In this document: piece after piece, positions 54,665 through 63,178 of the stretch
Layout: each line of letters begins with the position of its first letter
How positions within the stretch are numbered: position 1 is the stretch's first letter
Assembly: GCF_002949735.1 (NCBI RefSeq)
Contig: NZ_CP026681.1
Coordinates: forward strand, 7,470,501-7,534,500
Origin: Nostoc sp. 'Peltigera membranacea cyanobiont' N6
Lineage (GTDB): Bacteria > Cyanobacteriota > Cyanobacteriia > Cyanobacteriales > Nostocaceae
Length of the DNA stretch: 64,000 nt
Reading direction: 5' to 3'
Notes under the pieces: model-generated
Seen by the model: only the letters and a program-made list of their open reading frames with translations
The model's database searches: none
What the model was told of the DNA's origin: nothing
Made by a program: the position numbers and the translations under genes

Positions 54665-54686
54665 AATAAGTAACCACTCACTTATT
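54665..54686. promoter_or_regulatory. TetR-type operator at the regulator's own start
   Basis: AATAAGT - AACCACTC - ACTTATT is a palindrome with further inner symmetry (AAGTNA..TNACTT), typical of TetR-family operators. It ends two bases before the TetR ATG, so binding would block translation start and transcription. Autoregulation is inferred. Confidence 0.55.
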
Positions 54687-54687
54687 T

Positions 54688-55326
54688 ATGGCTCGCACAC
54701 CCAAAATCACCAATCAGCAAATATTAGAAGCGGCTCGTCAAGTTTTCCTGCAACATGGATTTGGTGCTTCAACCTTAGAAATTGCTCAACAGGCTGGGAT
54801 TTCTGAAGCTTCAATTTTCAAGCGATTCTCAACGAAAGAAGAATTATTTTTTGCAGCGATGGGAATTCCAGAAAAACCCGTGTGGGTGAACGAGTTGGAA
54901 TCTCTTTGTGGCAAAGGCAATCTCAAAGAAAACCTAATCAATATTTGCTTCAAGATAATGGAATTCTATAGCGAGATGCTGCCTCAAATTATGATGCTGC
55001 GATCGCGAGGCAATGCGCTTCCCGAACCTGGAGATAAAGAACCAAGACCCATACGAGATATCAAAGCACTGACCGCTTTCCTAGAGCATGAAATAAACCA
55101 AAATCGCCTTCGCCCTTGCGATCCCCAGACAGTGGCTCATATTCTACTAGGATCGCTGATGAACTACGTTTTATTGGAGCAGATTTCGTCTCAAGCCATT
55201 ATAGAAAGGGTCAATTTACCAATAGGAACTTACTTAAATTCTGAAGTTCGTGCCATAGAAGTATCAGCATTTATCCAAAGTTTTGTGGATATTGTCTGGC
55301 AAGGAATTGCACCAATACAGGATTGA
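54688..55326 (+). CDS. TetR/AcrR-family transcriptional regulator
   Basis: 212 residues. The N-terminal helix-turn-helix is standard (ILEAARQVFLQHGFGASTLEIAQQAGISEASIFKRFSTKEELF). The C-terminal ligand domain is unrecognised but holds the usual all-helical pattern with a short hydrophobic dimer face (LLGSLMNYVLLEQ). It precedes an efflux gene set on the same strand; operator-like repeats occur both at its own start and upstream of the next gene. It is probably a drug- or metabolite-responsive repressor of the downstream pump. Confidence 0.92.
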   Translation: MARTPKITNQQILEAARQVFLQHGFGASTLEIAQQAGISEASIFKRFSTKEELFFAAMGIPEKPVWVNELESLCGKGNLKENLINICFKIMEFYSEMLPQIMMLRSRGNALPEPGDKEPRPIRDIKALTAFLEHEINQNRLRPCDPQTVAHILLGSLMNYVLLEQISSQAIIERVNLPIGTYLNSEVRAIEVSAFIQSFVDIVWQGIAPIQD

Positions 55327-55332
55327 ACGAAG

Positions 55333-55431
55333 GACTGGGGACTGGGGATTAGGGACTGGGGAGTGGGAAAACTTGGATGGGGATTCAGACCACTACCCAA
55401 GTTTTGAAAACTCTTCCCAGTCCCCAGTCCC
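55333..55431. repeat. Heptamer tracts as an inverted repeat
   Basis: GGGGACT/GGGGATT units on the left and CCCCAGT units on the right flank about 40 bases of unique sequence. A structured hairpin follows directly. Confidence 0.85.
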
Positions 55432-55434
55432 GGA

Positions 55435-55483
55435 GCGCCATTCCTCCCCGACAAGATGGGCCGAAGTCGGGGAATCCTGGCGC
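55435..55483. repeat. Strong two-part hairpin
   Basis: GCGCCA...CCCCGAC pairs with GTCGGGG...TGGCGC across a 5x5 internal loop, with a 13-base apical loop. GC-rich in an AT-rich setting, so probably a small mobile or structural repeat. Confidence 0.6.
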
Positions 55484-55537
55484 GACCAGTTAAATTTAAT
55501 ATTTTCATTCATCTCCTATTCCCCATTAAAAAAACTG

Positions 55538-55589
55538 ATGACTTTGGTCATACATAAGTCTGGAATTACTTATGACTTTGGTCATACAT
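55538..55589. promoter_or_regulatory. Twin operator ATGAC-TTTG-GTCAT before the efflux genes
   Basis: Two identical 18-base copies of ATGACTTTGGTCATACAT (55538-55555 and 55572-55589), 34 bases apart; each contains the palindrome ATGAC-N4-GTCAT. Their position upstream of the efflux transcript suggests cooperative repressor binding, probably by the TetR protein or another regulator, since the half-site differs from that at the tetR start. Confidence 0.5.
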
Positions 55590-55744
55590 TGGTTTTAAGT
55601 TTTTGAACGATAATTATTATGTATGAATTTATACGATGAGGTAAATATCAAACACCTTGATCCCAAAACAAAAGCAACTATCCAAGATTGCTGAATTTGA
55701 ACTTAAGCAAAATAGAACTTTAATCTAAATAAGGATTTAATTCC

Positions 55745-56299
55745 ATGTTGAAACCAAACCGTATATCGATAGTCTTAGCTGCTGCTGCCCTGATAATTGT
55801 TCCCACTCTGTTGACTGCCCCTGCAAGTGCCCAGACGAAAGCCTACTCTGTTGCTCAGAACAATCAAGATCGGGATCGGGACGGCAGACGCGACTCCAGA
55901 GAAGATGGAAACCCTGGAGACAGAAGTAATTTGAACCGCGATCGCGACGGCAGACGCAACTATAGAGAAAATGGAAATGGAGACAGAAATAATTTGAACC
56001 GCAACGGCAGATCCTATCCTGGAGAAGTCAGAAACTCTAGAGATCGGGATAATTGGAACCGTGACAACCAATCCTATAGCAGAGTCGTCAGACTTGGTAA
56101 TGGTGATATCAGATATCCCAATGGGCAAATTATTCCTGCTAGATCCATAGCCAGACTGCGTAATCAAGGTTACTTCAGACTTCCCAACGGAGACATTCTT
56201 CTTCCCAGTCAGGAAATTGTTCCGGCTGGAAGATTAGTAAGAGTCCGTGATGATTATTTCAGACTTCCTAGTGGGTTGGTACTGCAAATAAACCTTTAA
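55745..56299 (+). CDS. Secreted Arg/Asp/Asn-rich protein with C-terminal repeats
   Basis: 184 residues. A signal peptide (about 1-29, LAAAALIIVPTLLTAPASAQ) is followed by a highly charged region (about 40-110) with DRDRDGRR, SNLNRDRDGRRN and NNLNRNGR repeats. The C-terminal third has three related units: DIRYPNGQIIPARSI, YFRLPNGDILLPSQEIVPAGR and YFRLPSGLVLQ. The D-x-D/N-x-G pattern suggests calcium or polyanion binding. It sits between the twin operators and the efflux adaptor, so it is probably co-regulated with the pump. Not recognised. Confidence 0.8.
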   Translation: MLKPNRISIVLAAAALIIVPTLLTAPASAQTKAYSVAQNNQDRDRDGRRDSREDGNPGDRSNLNRDRDGRRNYRENGNGDRNNLNRNGRSYPGEVRNSRDRDNWNRDNQSYSRVVRLGNGDIRYPNGQIIPARSIARLRNQGYFRLPNGDILLPSQEIVPAGRLVRVRDDYFRLPSGLVLQINL

Positions 56300-56395
56300 A
56301 ACACTCTTAACCCAAAATAATTGTCAGTATAAAGGCTACCAGGTTATAGTTTTAGCCTTGAACAACCAGCTTGGTAGCCGTTCCTTATAGACAAA

Positions 56396-58003
56396 ATGGA
56401 CATGAAAATTGATACACCAAATACCGTAGATTCATCAGTTTCGCTTCCAGAGATCAAGAAAAAAAAGGGCAAACGAAATTGGCTCTCTTGGCTAATTGCT
56501 TTTTGCCTTTTGGGGGGAATTGGCTATGCAGTTTATTATCAAGTAGCCGTTGTTTCCCAGCAACAAGCTAGCCGTCGGGTGCTGACAAGACCTGTACAAA
56601 GACAGAGTTTAACAATCACAGTTTCAGCAAACGGAACGGTGAAGCCTGAGCGATCGATTAATCTCAGCCCGAAAAATTCCGGCATTTTGAAAACACTGTT
56701 GGCGAAAGAAGGGGATATCGTCAAACAAGGGCAGATTGTCGCTTACATGGATGATTCCAACCTGCGGGGACAACTCACCTCTGCTCAAGGACAATTGGCA
56801 CAAGCCGAGGCGAATTTGCAAAAAGCGATCGCAGGTAATCGTCCTCAAGATATTGCCCAATCACAGGGAGCATTAGACGAAGCCGAGGCGAATCTGCAAA
56901 AGGTACAAGCAGGTAATCGCTCTCAAGATATTGGCCAAGCACAGGCACGTTTGCAAAGCGCTCAAGCCACCCTTCGCCAAGGAGAAGATGATTTTGTTCG
57001 TAATCAGCAACTTTACAATGCAGGCGGTATTTCCCTTCAGACTCTTAACCAAATCCGTGCCACTCGCGACAGCGCCCAAGCTAGTGTCAATGAAGCACAG
57101 CAAGCACTGGGATTACAAAAAGCTGGGTCGCGTCCAGAAGACATCGAGCAAGCAAGAGCTGTGGTGAAGCAGAGACAGCAAGCTTTGGCACTTTTGAAAG
57201 CTGGAACGCGCCAAGAAGATATTAACGCAGCCCGCGCCCAGGTAACATCGGCTCGTGGTTCACTGCAAAACATCCAAGCCGAAATCAATGACACGATCAT
57301 TCGCGCACCCTTTGATGGGGTGGTGACAAAGAAATTTGCCGATCCAGGTGCTTTCGTGACACCTACAACTGCCAGTAGTGAAGTAGCTTCTTCTTCTTCT
57401 TCTTCAATCTTGTCTCTAGCTTCAACAAATGAAGTTGTCGCCAATTTAGCGGAAACCAATATTTCCAAAATCAGCCTTGGTCAAAAAGTCTCGATTAAAG
57501 CAGATGCCTACCCAGGAAAAACCTTTGAAGGTAAAGTCAGCCAAATTGCTGCCCAAGCAATAGTAGAGCAAAACGTCACCAGTTTTGAAGTCAGAGTATC
57601 GCTTTCAGACCCTCAAAGACTACTGCGTTCTGGGATGAATGCGGAAGTAGATTTTCAAGTCGGTCAAGTTGAAAATGTTTTAGTAGTGCCAACAGCCTCA
57701 GTCGTGCGCCAACAAAATACCACAGGTGTGTATGTGGCTGGAGCAGATAACAAACCTGTGTTTACTCGCATCGAGACTGGCGTTACCGTGAATAACTTTA
57801 CTGAAGTTAAGTCTGGATTGACAGGAAACGAGAGAGTATTACTCAGTTTCCCACCAGGATCGCGTCCGCAATCAACACCTCGTGGAGGAGTTTTCCCTGG
57901 TCTAGGAGGAGGCGGTGGAGCAGGCGGAGGCGGCGGCGGAAGAGGAACTGGCGGCGGTGGCGGTCGTTCAGGTGGCGGTCGTTCAGGTGGTGGTTCCCCT
58001 TAA
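56396..58003 (+). CDS. HlyD/MacA-type periplasmic adaptor of an efflux pump
   Basis: 535 residues. One TM helix (about 30-47) is followed by a split lipoyl domain (VSANGTVKPERSINLSPKNSGILKTLLAKEGDIVKQGQIVAYMD) and a long coiled-coil hairpin with internal repeats (AIAGNRPQDIAQSQG, VQAGNRSQDIGQAQA, KAGSRPEDIEQARA, KAGTRQEDINAARA), then beta-barrel and membrane-proximal parts. The tail is an extended Gly-rich region (about 505-535) of unknown use. It links the inner membrane ABC permease to TolC; genes for both follow. Confidence 0.92.
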   Translation: MDMKIDTPNTVDSSVSLPEIKKKKGKRNWLSWLIAFCLLGGIGYAVYYQVAVVSQQQASRRVLTRPVQRQSLTITVSANGTVKPERSINLSPKNSGILKTLLAKEGDIVKQGQIVAYMDDSNLRGQLTSAQGQLAQAEANLQKAIAGNRPQDIAQSQGALDEAEANLQKVQAGNRSQDIGQAQARLQSAQATLRQGEDDFVRNQQLYNAGGISLQTLNQIRATRDSAQASVNEAQQALGLQKAGSRPEDIEQARAVVKQRQQALALLKAGTRQEDINAARAQVTSARGSLQNIQAEINDTIIRAPFDGVVTKKFADPGAFVTPTTASSEVASSSSSSILSLASTNEVVANLAETNISKISLGQKVSIKADAYPGKTFEGKVSQIAAQAIVEQNVTSFEVRVSLSDPQRLLRSGMNAEVDFQVGQVENVLVVPTASVVRQQNTTGVYVAGADNKPVFTRIETGVTVNNFTEVKSGLTGNERVLLSFPPGSRPQSTPRGGVFPGLGGGGGAGGGGGGRGTGGGGGRSGGGRSGGGSP

Positions 58004-58018
58004 AGTGAGTTTTTTTAA

Positions 58019-58056
58019 CGAACCGCATTCGCGCAGCGTCTCGTTAGAGAAGGACG
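58019..58056. repeat. Small dispersed repeat between adaptor and permease
   Basis: GCATTCGCGCAGCGTCTCG, then TTAGAGAAGGACGC, related to the repeat inside gyrA/parC. Confidence 0.75.
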
Positions 58057-58115
58057 CAAAGGACACAAAGGAAGAGAAAGAAGAGAAGGAAGAAATGAGT
58101 TTTAAATAAAACCTT

Positions 58116-59396
58116 ATGTTTAAGATATTTAAGGGCTTTTACAAAGCTAAGAATACCCGCACAGTACCGTTGCTGGAAATCTTGACAATGGCGGCAGAGA
58201 CTCTGTGGAGTAACAAATTACGCACAGGTTTAACTATGTTGGGCGTGATTATTGGGATTTCCTCAGTCATTGCCATTACTTCTGTCGGTCAGGGAGTGCA
58301 AAAGGGGGTTGAGCAACAGATCCAAGCATTGGGTACAGATGTGATCCAAATCTTAGCGGGTGCTGCAAGAAGCGGAAATGTCCGTCAAGGAGTAGGTTCT
58401 AGCAGCACCTTGACCTGGGAAGATGCTAAGGCGATCGCTACACAAGCGCCATCAGCACAGATGGTTTCTGCTTATCTCCAACGGACTGCTCAAGTTGTCT
58501 ATGCAGGACAGAACACCTCAACAACCATTTATGGCACTGATTTGAACTACCCAGAAGTCAGAAATACTCACCCCCAACAAGGGAGATATTTTACTCAAGA
58601 AGAACTAGATACTGCTGCACAGCTGGCCATTCTTGGCCCTACAGTTCAAAAAACACTCTTTGGACAGGGTGAAAATCCGATCGGCGAGAAAATTCGGATT
58701 CAGGGAGAGGCTTATGAAGTAATTGGGGTGATGGAACCTAAAGGCGCTCAGGGTCCGATGGATCGAGATGACCAGGTTTTCATTCCTCTAACTAGTATGT
58801 CGAAGAGACTAGTTGGCAACAATGCCCTGGTGGGCGTTTCTGTAAATGGAATTTTAGTCAAAGGCGCTAATCAGGAGCAATTAGAAGCGGCTCAGTTTCA
58901 AGTTACCAATCTCTTACGCCTGCGTCACAATATTTATCCCCCACAAGCTGATGATTTTCGGCTGACTAATCAAGCTGATATTGTTAGTACCTTTACTAGT
59001 GTTGTGGGTTTATTTACAGTCATGGTGGTAGCGATCGCTGGAATTTCTCTGGTAGTTGGTGGAATTGGTATTGCTAACATTATGCTGGTTTCTGTAGTTG
59101 AGCGGACGCGAGAAATCGGGATTCGCAAAGCCGTAGGAGCAACTAATTCGGCAATTCTCAATCAATTTTTAGCGGAAGCGATCGTGATTTCCATTGCTGG
59201 CGGAGGTATTGGGATGGCAACTGGCGTTTTATTAGCTTTTGTAGCTTCAAGCATTTTCAAATTTCCGTTTGTAATTTCTTTCTTGTCGATCGTTGCTGGG
59301 TTTGGACTCTCATTGAGCGTTGGCTTACTCGCTGGGGTGATTCCAGCACGGAACGCATCTAAATTAGATCCAATCACTGCTTTACGTAGTGACTAG
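58116..59396 (+). CDS. MacB-like FtsX-domain ABC permease
   Basis: 426 residues. N-terminal TM helix (RTGLTMLGVIIGISSVIAITSVG), a large periplasmic MacB domain (about 75-290), and three C-terminal TM helices (VVGLFTVMVVAIAGISLVVGGIGIAN, ISIAGGGIGMATGVLLAFVA, FGLSLSVGLLAGVIPA) ending ARNASKLDPITALRSD. The cytoplasmic EIGIRKAVGATNSAI coupling segment is present. Unlike E. coli MacB, the ATPase is a separate gene downstream. It couples ATP use to extrusion through the adaptor and TolC channel. Confidence 0.92.
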   Translation: MFKIFKGFYKAKNTRTVPLLEILTMAAETLWSNKLRTGLTMLGVIIGISSVIAITSVGQGVQKGVEQQIQALGTDVIQILAGAARSGNVRQGVGSSSTLTWEDAKAIATQAPSAQMVSAYLQRTAQVVYAGQNTSTTIYGTDLNYPEVRNTHPQQGRYFTQEELDTAAQLAILGPTVQKTLFGQGENPIGEKIRIQGEAYEVIGVMEPKGAQGPMDRDDQVFIPLTSMSKRLVGNNALVGVSVNGILVKGANQEQLEAAQFQVTNLLRLRHNIYPPQADDFRLTNQADIVSTFTSVVGLFTVMVVAIAGISLVVGGIGIANIMLVSVVERTREIGIRKAVGATNSAILNQFLAEAIVISIAGGGIGMATGVLLAFVASSIFKFPFVISFLSIVAGFGLSLSVGLLAGVIPARNASKLDPITALRSD

Positions 59397-59407
59397 ATAA
59401 TTCGTAA

Positions 59408-59433
59408 TGGGCTAACGCCCTGCTACGCTAACG
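59408..59433. repeat. Short palindromic repeat (GGGCTAACGCCC, then GCTACGCTAACG)
   Basis: Small inverted unit just before the ATPase gene, of the TACGCTAACG type found widely in Nostoc spacers. Confidence 0.6.
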
Positions 59434-59448
59434 TAATTCGTAATTAAT

Positions 59449-60120
59449 ATGACAACAATGATTTGGTTGGAATCTATTACTAAAACTTACTATTTAGGAG
59501 AAGTTAGTGTTCCAATCCTTAAGGGAATTGAACTCTCTATTGAGGAGGGGGAATATGTCTCGATTATGGGTGCGTCAGGTTCGGGAAAATCCACGCTCAT
59601 GAATATTTTGGGATGTCTGGATCGTCCCACAACTGGAGACTATATCTTTGAAGGCAGAAACTTGACGACTTTTGATGATGATGAATTAGCGTATATCCGC
59701 AACCAAAGGATAGGTTTTGTTTTCCAACAATTTAACCTATTGGCGCGGGCGACAGCGCTGGAAAACGTCATGTTACCAATGGTTTACGCCAATTTACCCA
59801 AGCCAAAACGCCGTGAAAGGGCATTAGAAGCCCTAGAAAAAGTAGGATTACAGGGACGCACATCTAACCGTCCTAGTCAACTCTCTGGGGGACAACAACA
59901 ACGAGTAGCGATCGCTCGCGCTTTGGTCAACCGACCTGCATTAGTTTTAGCAGATGAGCCAACAGGAGCTTTAGATACTGAAACTTCCCATGAGGTGATG
60001 AATTTGCTGACTGAACTTAATAACCAAGGGATCACGATTGTGATTGTCACTCATGAACCAGATATTGCTGCTCAAACCAACAGGATTATTCGAGTTCAGG
60101 ATGGCTTGATTGTAGGCTAA
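59449..60120 (+). CDS. ABC transporter ATPase, MacB/LolD type
   Basis: 223 residues. Walker [14 protein letters not shown]-loop [25 protein letters not shown], signature [15 protein letters not shown], Walker [14 protein letters not shown], and H-loop VIVTHEPD. The family partner is the FtsX-type permease just upstream. The T-G-A-L-D and [10 protein letters not shown] phrases are typical of the MacB/LolD branch. Confidence 0.95.
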   Translation: MTTMIWLESITKTYYLGEVSVPILKGIELSIEEGEYVSIMGASGSGKSTLMNILGCLDRPTTGDYIFEGRNLTTFDDDELAYIRNQRIGFVFQQFNLLARATALENVMLPMVYANLPKPKRRERALEALEKVGLQGRTSNRPSQLSGGQQQRVAIARALVNRPALVLADEPTGALDTETSHEVMNLLTELNNQGITIVIVTHEPDIAAQTNRIIRVQDGLIVG

Positions 60121-60236
60121 TTTGTTAATATCAACCCTTAGAGAGGAAATTTAAGATTTAAATCTCTGTAGGTCAATCAAAATGAAAACTTTTGATTGTA
60201 TCCTCAAAGAAACCTAATTAATGACTACATGTATTT

Positions 60237-61649
60237 ATGAATCTTAGCTTATTGTTTGTGCATTCTACCTGGGTTAGCCTAGCGTTGGGGATTCTTTTTC
60301 CAACTTTAGCAAGTGCAGCAACTCCCCCAAAACCGCAGAATTCCTCAAACTCAGTACAGGTTCCCGATTACCTCAATCCTAATCCCAATCCTCTCCAATT
60401 CCCTACCAAACCGGAGGAAGTAAGGATTCAGGGAACCGTACCAATCAGTTTGGCACAAGCTTTAGAACTAGCACAACGGAACAATCGAGATTTACAAGTA
60501 GCCATATTGCAGCTAGAACGCAGTCGTTCATCTGTACGTGCATCTCAAGCTGCCTTATTTCCTACTTTGGGAATCAACAGTAGTGTGACTAACAGTGGTA
60601 ATGGTTTTACTAACAATTCATCTCAAGGCAGCACCTCTTTTAATGGTTCAGCACAACTGAATTACGATGTCTATACTTCCGGTAATCGACAAGCAACAAT
60701 TCAAGCAGCTGAAGAACAACTACGTGTGGATGAATTTAATGTTGAAAGTCAGTCTTTGACAATTAAGTTGAATGCCACAACTCAATACTACGATTTGCAA
60801 CAAGCGGATGAACAAGTAAGAATTAATCGATCTGCTGTGGAAAATGCCCAGGCTAGTTTGCGGGATACTCAAGCCAGAGAACAGGCTGGAGTAGGTACGC
60901 GGTTCGATGTGTTGCAAGCTCAGGTTAATTTAGCAAACGCTCAACAACAATTGACTAATGCTATCTCGCAGCAACGAATTTCCCGTCGTCAGCTTGCTAC
61001 CTTGTTAAGTTTGTCGCAGTCAGTTGATATAAGTGCCGCAGATCCTGTGCAATTGGCGGGTCTTTGGGAGCAGACGGTAGAACAAAGTATTGTCCAAGCG
61101 TTTAAAAATCGTCCAGAATTGCCACAATTTTTAGCACAACGTAATATTGCCGAGCAACAACGTCGTCAGGCACTTTCTCAGCTAGGGCCGCAAATTAGTT
61201 TGGCAGCCAGCTACAACCTGCTAGATCGGTATAATGATGGCGTTAGCATTACTGATGGCTATTCAGTAGGACTCCAAGGAAATCTTACTTTGTTTGATGG
61301 GGGAGCCGCAAAAGCAAAAGCAGCTCAGTCGAGAGCTGATATTGCGATCGCAGAGACTCAATTTGCTAGCCAGCGCGACCAAATTCGCTTTAATGTAGAA
61401 CAGTTCTATTCTCAATTACAATCCAATTTAAATAATGTGCAAACTGCCGGTGTGGCTTTAAATCAAGCCAGGGAAGCTCTGAATTTAGCAAGGCTGAGGT
61501 TCCAAGCTGGTGTGGGCACTCAAACAGAGGTGATTGCTGCTGAAAATGACTTGACAACAGCAGAAGGTAATCGAGTTACAGCTATTTTGGATTACAATCG
61601 CGCTTTAGCTAATTTGCAAACTTTAGTTACTTCTAGGGCTTCGCGCTAA
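60237..61649 (+). CDS. TolC-family outer membrane efflux protein
   Basis: 470 residues. A signal peptide (about 1-28) and a Pro-rich start precede two OEP repeats: SLAQALELAQRNNRDLQVAILQLERSRSSVRASQAALFPTLG-type sequence in motif pieces (about 70-120) and GYSVGLQGNLTLFDGGAAKAK with LNLARLRFQAGVGTQTEVIAAENDLTTAE in the second half (about 340-440). Long coiled-coil helices contain AREQAGVGTRFDVLQAQVNLANAQ. It forms the trimeric exit duct for the pump encoded upstream. Confidence 0.93.
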   Translation: MNLSLLFVHSTWVSLALGILFPTLASAATPPKPQNSSNSVQVPDYLNPNPNPLQFPTKPEEVRIQGTVPISLAQALELAQRNNRDLQVAILQLERSRSSVRASQAALFPTLGINSSVTNSGNGFTNNSSQGSTSFNGSAQLNYDVYTSGNRQATIQAAEEQLRVDEFNVESQSLTIKLNATTQYYDLQQADEQVRINRSAVENAQASLRDTQAREQAGVGTRFDVLQAQVNLANAQQQLTNAISQQRISRRQLATLLSLSQSVDISAADPVQLAGLWEQTVEQSIVQAFKNRPELPQFLAQRNIAEQQRRQALSQLGPQISLAASYNLLDRYNDGVSITDGYSVGLQGNLTLFDGGAAKAKAAQSRADIAIAETQFASQRDQIRFNVEQFYSQLQSNLNNVQTAGVALNQAREALNLARLRFQAGVGTQTEVIAAENDLTTAEGNRVTAILDYNRALANLQTLVTSRASR

Positions 61650-62255
61650 GGTCATATCATTATTGATTGAGGGCTTTCACGCTTCCAATGAAAAAAAATT
61701 GGCTACAAAAATTGGCTACTTATAATTATCAGTTAGAAGTATAGCCTTCCGATTTGATTTATGAAAATATCCGTAGGATGTGTTATTGCGTTTCCCGGTC
61801 TGGTGAGATACAAGAACCCCAACCCCCTCCCCGCTCTTCGAGAGAGGGCTATGATATACCTCATTTGATTAGGAAAAGCTATAGCACGGAGAGTACGGCA
61901 TCAAACCCTTGATAATAGTGCGTTACGAACTCCGTTCTAACACAACGCCAGTTGCTACAACGGAGGGAACCTCCCTTCGGGTTCACCACTCGCCTACGGC
62001 GGGAAACCCGCCTACAGCGCTGGATTCACCGCAACGCACTGGCTCCTCTACAATACCTAATTTCGTTCAAAAATCAAATAGTAATCCTATAGTAACGGTT
62101 GATGTTGAAGAAAGTCCGATTGAACGTCTTAAAAAAAGTTTTACAGTAGGAAAAAGAAACAGCATATACCAGAGGCGGAGCGTGTTCGGCTCCGCTTAAG
62201 TTACAAGTAGTAGTACAAGCGAATGGGAAAATTATCTGTACGGCTCGCGGTAATG
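61650..62255. other. Mosaic of spacer repeats and gene debris
   Basis: About 600 bases. It contains a CAACCCCCTCCCC unit with GAGAGAGGGC, then GTGCGTTACG..CGCAACGCACT, then short hairpins (GGAGGGAACCTCCC, GCCTACGGCGGG/CCCGCCTAC) and GCGGAGC-GTGTTCG-GCTCCGC near 62175-62195. Frames around 61909-62263 give fragments (TVDVEESPIERLKKSF; LQVVVQANGKIICTARGNVKT) in different registers, suggesting a broken small gene interrupted by the last hairpin. Not assignable. Confidence 0.5.
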
Positions 62256-63017
62256 TTAAAACTTGAGGAATGAGTGGATTCTAGAGACTGCATATCTGAT
62301 GCTACTTTCATCAGTATATTGTGGATTAATTGGGATTTCTTTGAAAGATTTTAATATAATTACAACCCGATAAAGCTTAGAGTATTTATATTGCTTTTCT
62401 TGGATATCAAAACGCAAAATACTTTCTAGTGGATATTCAATAACTTGGTTGCCACGCAGGCTTTTCCGTTCGATAAATACCCGATCGATACTCTTATAGA
62501 AAGTGCAGATAGTTACAGGTGAGGTTCCAAAATAAGCTGCGATCGCCATAATAATTAATATAGATAAATTTAAGAAAAATAAATAATTTCGCTGATTTTG
62601 CTGTACGAATAGAGAAGTTTGCCTAGAGTTGATAAAATCGTTAGTTTTCAAGGTAAATTCCCGATCCTCTTCATAGCTAACATGGGATAAAAGAGGAAAG
62701 TCTTGAAATGGAGTCAAAATTATAACTTGATAAGTTCTCCCCCCTTTGCTAGTAGTCTTTGTCAGAATGTATGCTTCTCTGGGGTCAAAGATTTTGAGTT
62801 TCTTCATGCTTCCCAGCAAATTAAACCGCCTCAATTCACAGTTAACTTGAGTTGGCGAGACGCGATCGCAATTGAGACTAACTGAAGCAGACTCAAAAAA
62901 TAAGCAGTAAATCAAAAAGCCTAAACAGATAGTAAAAATGCAACACCCGATAAACCAATATCTGAGTGGTCTATGCTTTAGCTGCAATCTAGTACGGGTT
63001 TCCTCTACAATTTTCAT
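62256..63017 (-). CDS. Two-TM cyanobacterial membrane protein of unknown function
   Basis: 253 residues. TM helix 1 about 20-43 (YWFIGCCIFTICLGFLIYCLFF), a beta-rich external loop (about 45-140, ASVSLNCDRVSPTQVNCELRRF with two Cys), TM helix 2 about 147-166 (LFFLNLSILIIMAIAAYFG), and a C-terminal cytoplasmic part with DRVFIERKSLRGNQVIEYPLES that may fold like a PH domain. The layout is familiar from unnamed cyanobacterial membrane proteins. No operon partner. Confidence 0.75.
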   Translation of the reverse strand: MKIVEETRTRLQLKHRPLRYWFIGCCIFTICLGFLIYCLFFESASVSLNCDRVSPTQVNCELRRFNLLGSMKKLKIFDPREAYILTKTTSKGGRTYQVIILTPFQDFPLLSHVSYEEDREFTLKTNDFINSRQTSLFVQQNQRNYLFFLNLSILIIMAIAAYFGTSPVTICTFYKSIDRVFIERKSLRGNQVIEYPLESILRFDIQEKQYKYSKLYRVVIILKSFKEIPINPQYTDESSIRYAVSRIHSFLKF

Positions 63018-63178
63018 CAGTGCCTGTATATAGAATACTTAAGCCTTGAGTAGAGTATGCCCTTGGCAATCCATTCACCGATCGCTAAGTCTAAGTACTA
63101 GGGAGGATTTATTATCAATTGCTAAATAAGCTTTGGCTAGCTGGTAGATAATTAGGGCAGAAAGCTATAGCTAGAAGC

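Larger units (their letters stand above)
55327..55744. other. Regulatory interval between tetR and the efflux genes
   Basis: 418 bases containing the heptamer inverted repeat, the hairpin at 55435-55483 and the twin operators at 55538-55589. No gene is supported; frames of about 90-107 codons here run through repeats. Confidence 0.6.

Noticed and set aside
61909..62199. 96-codon plus frame after tolC
   Set aside because: Half of it is made of spacer repeats; the remainder looks like out-of-frame debris of a lost gene.
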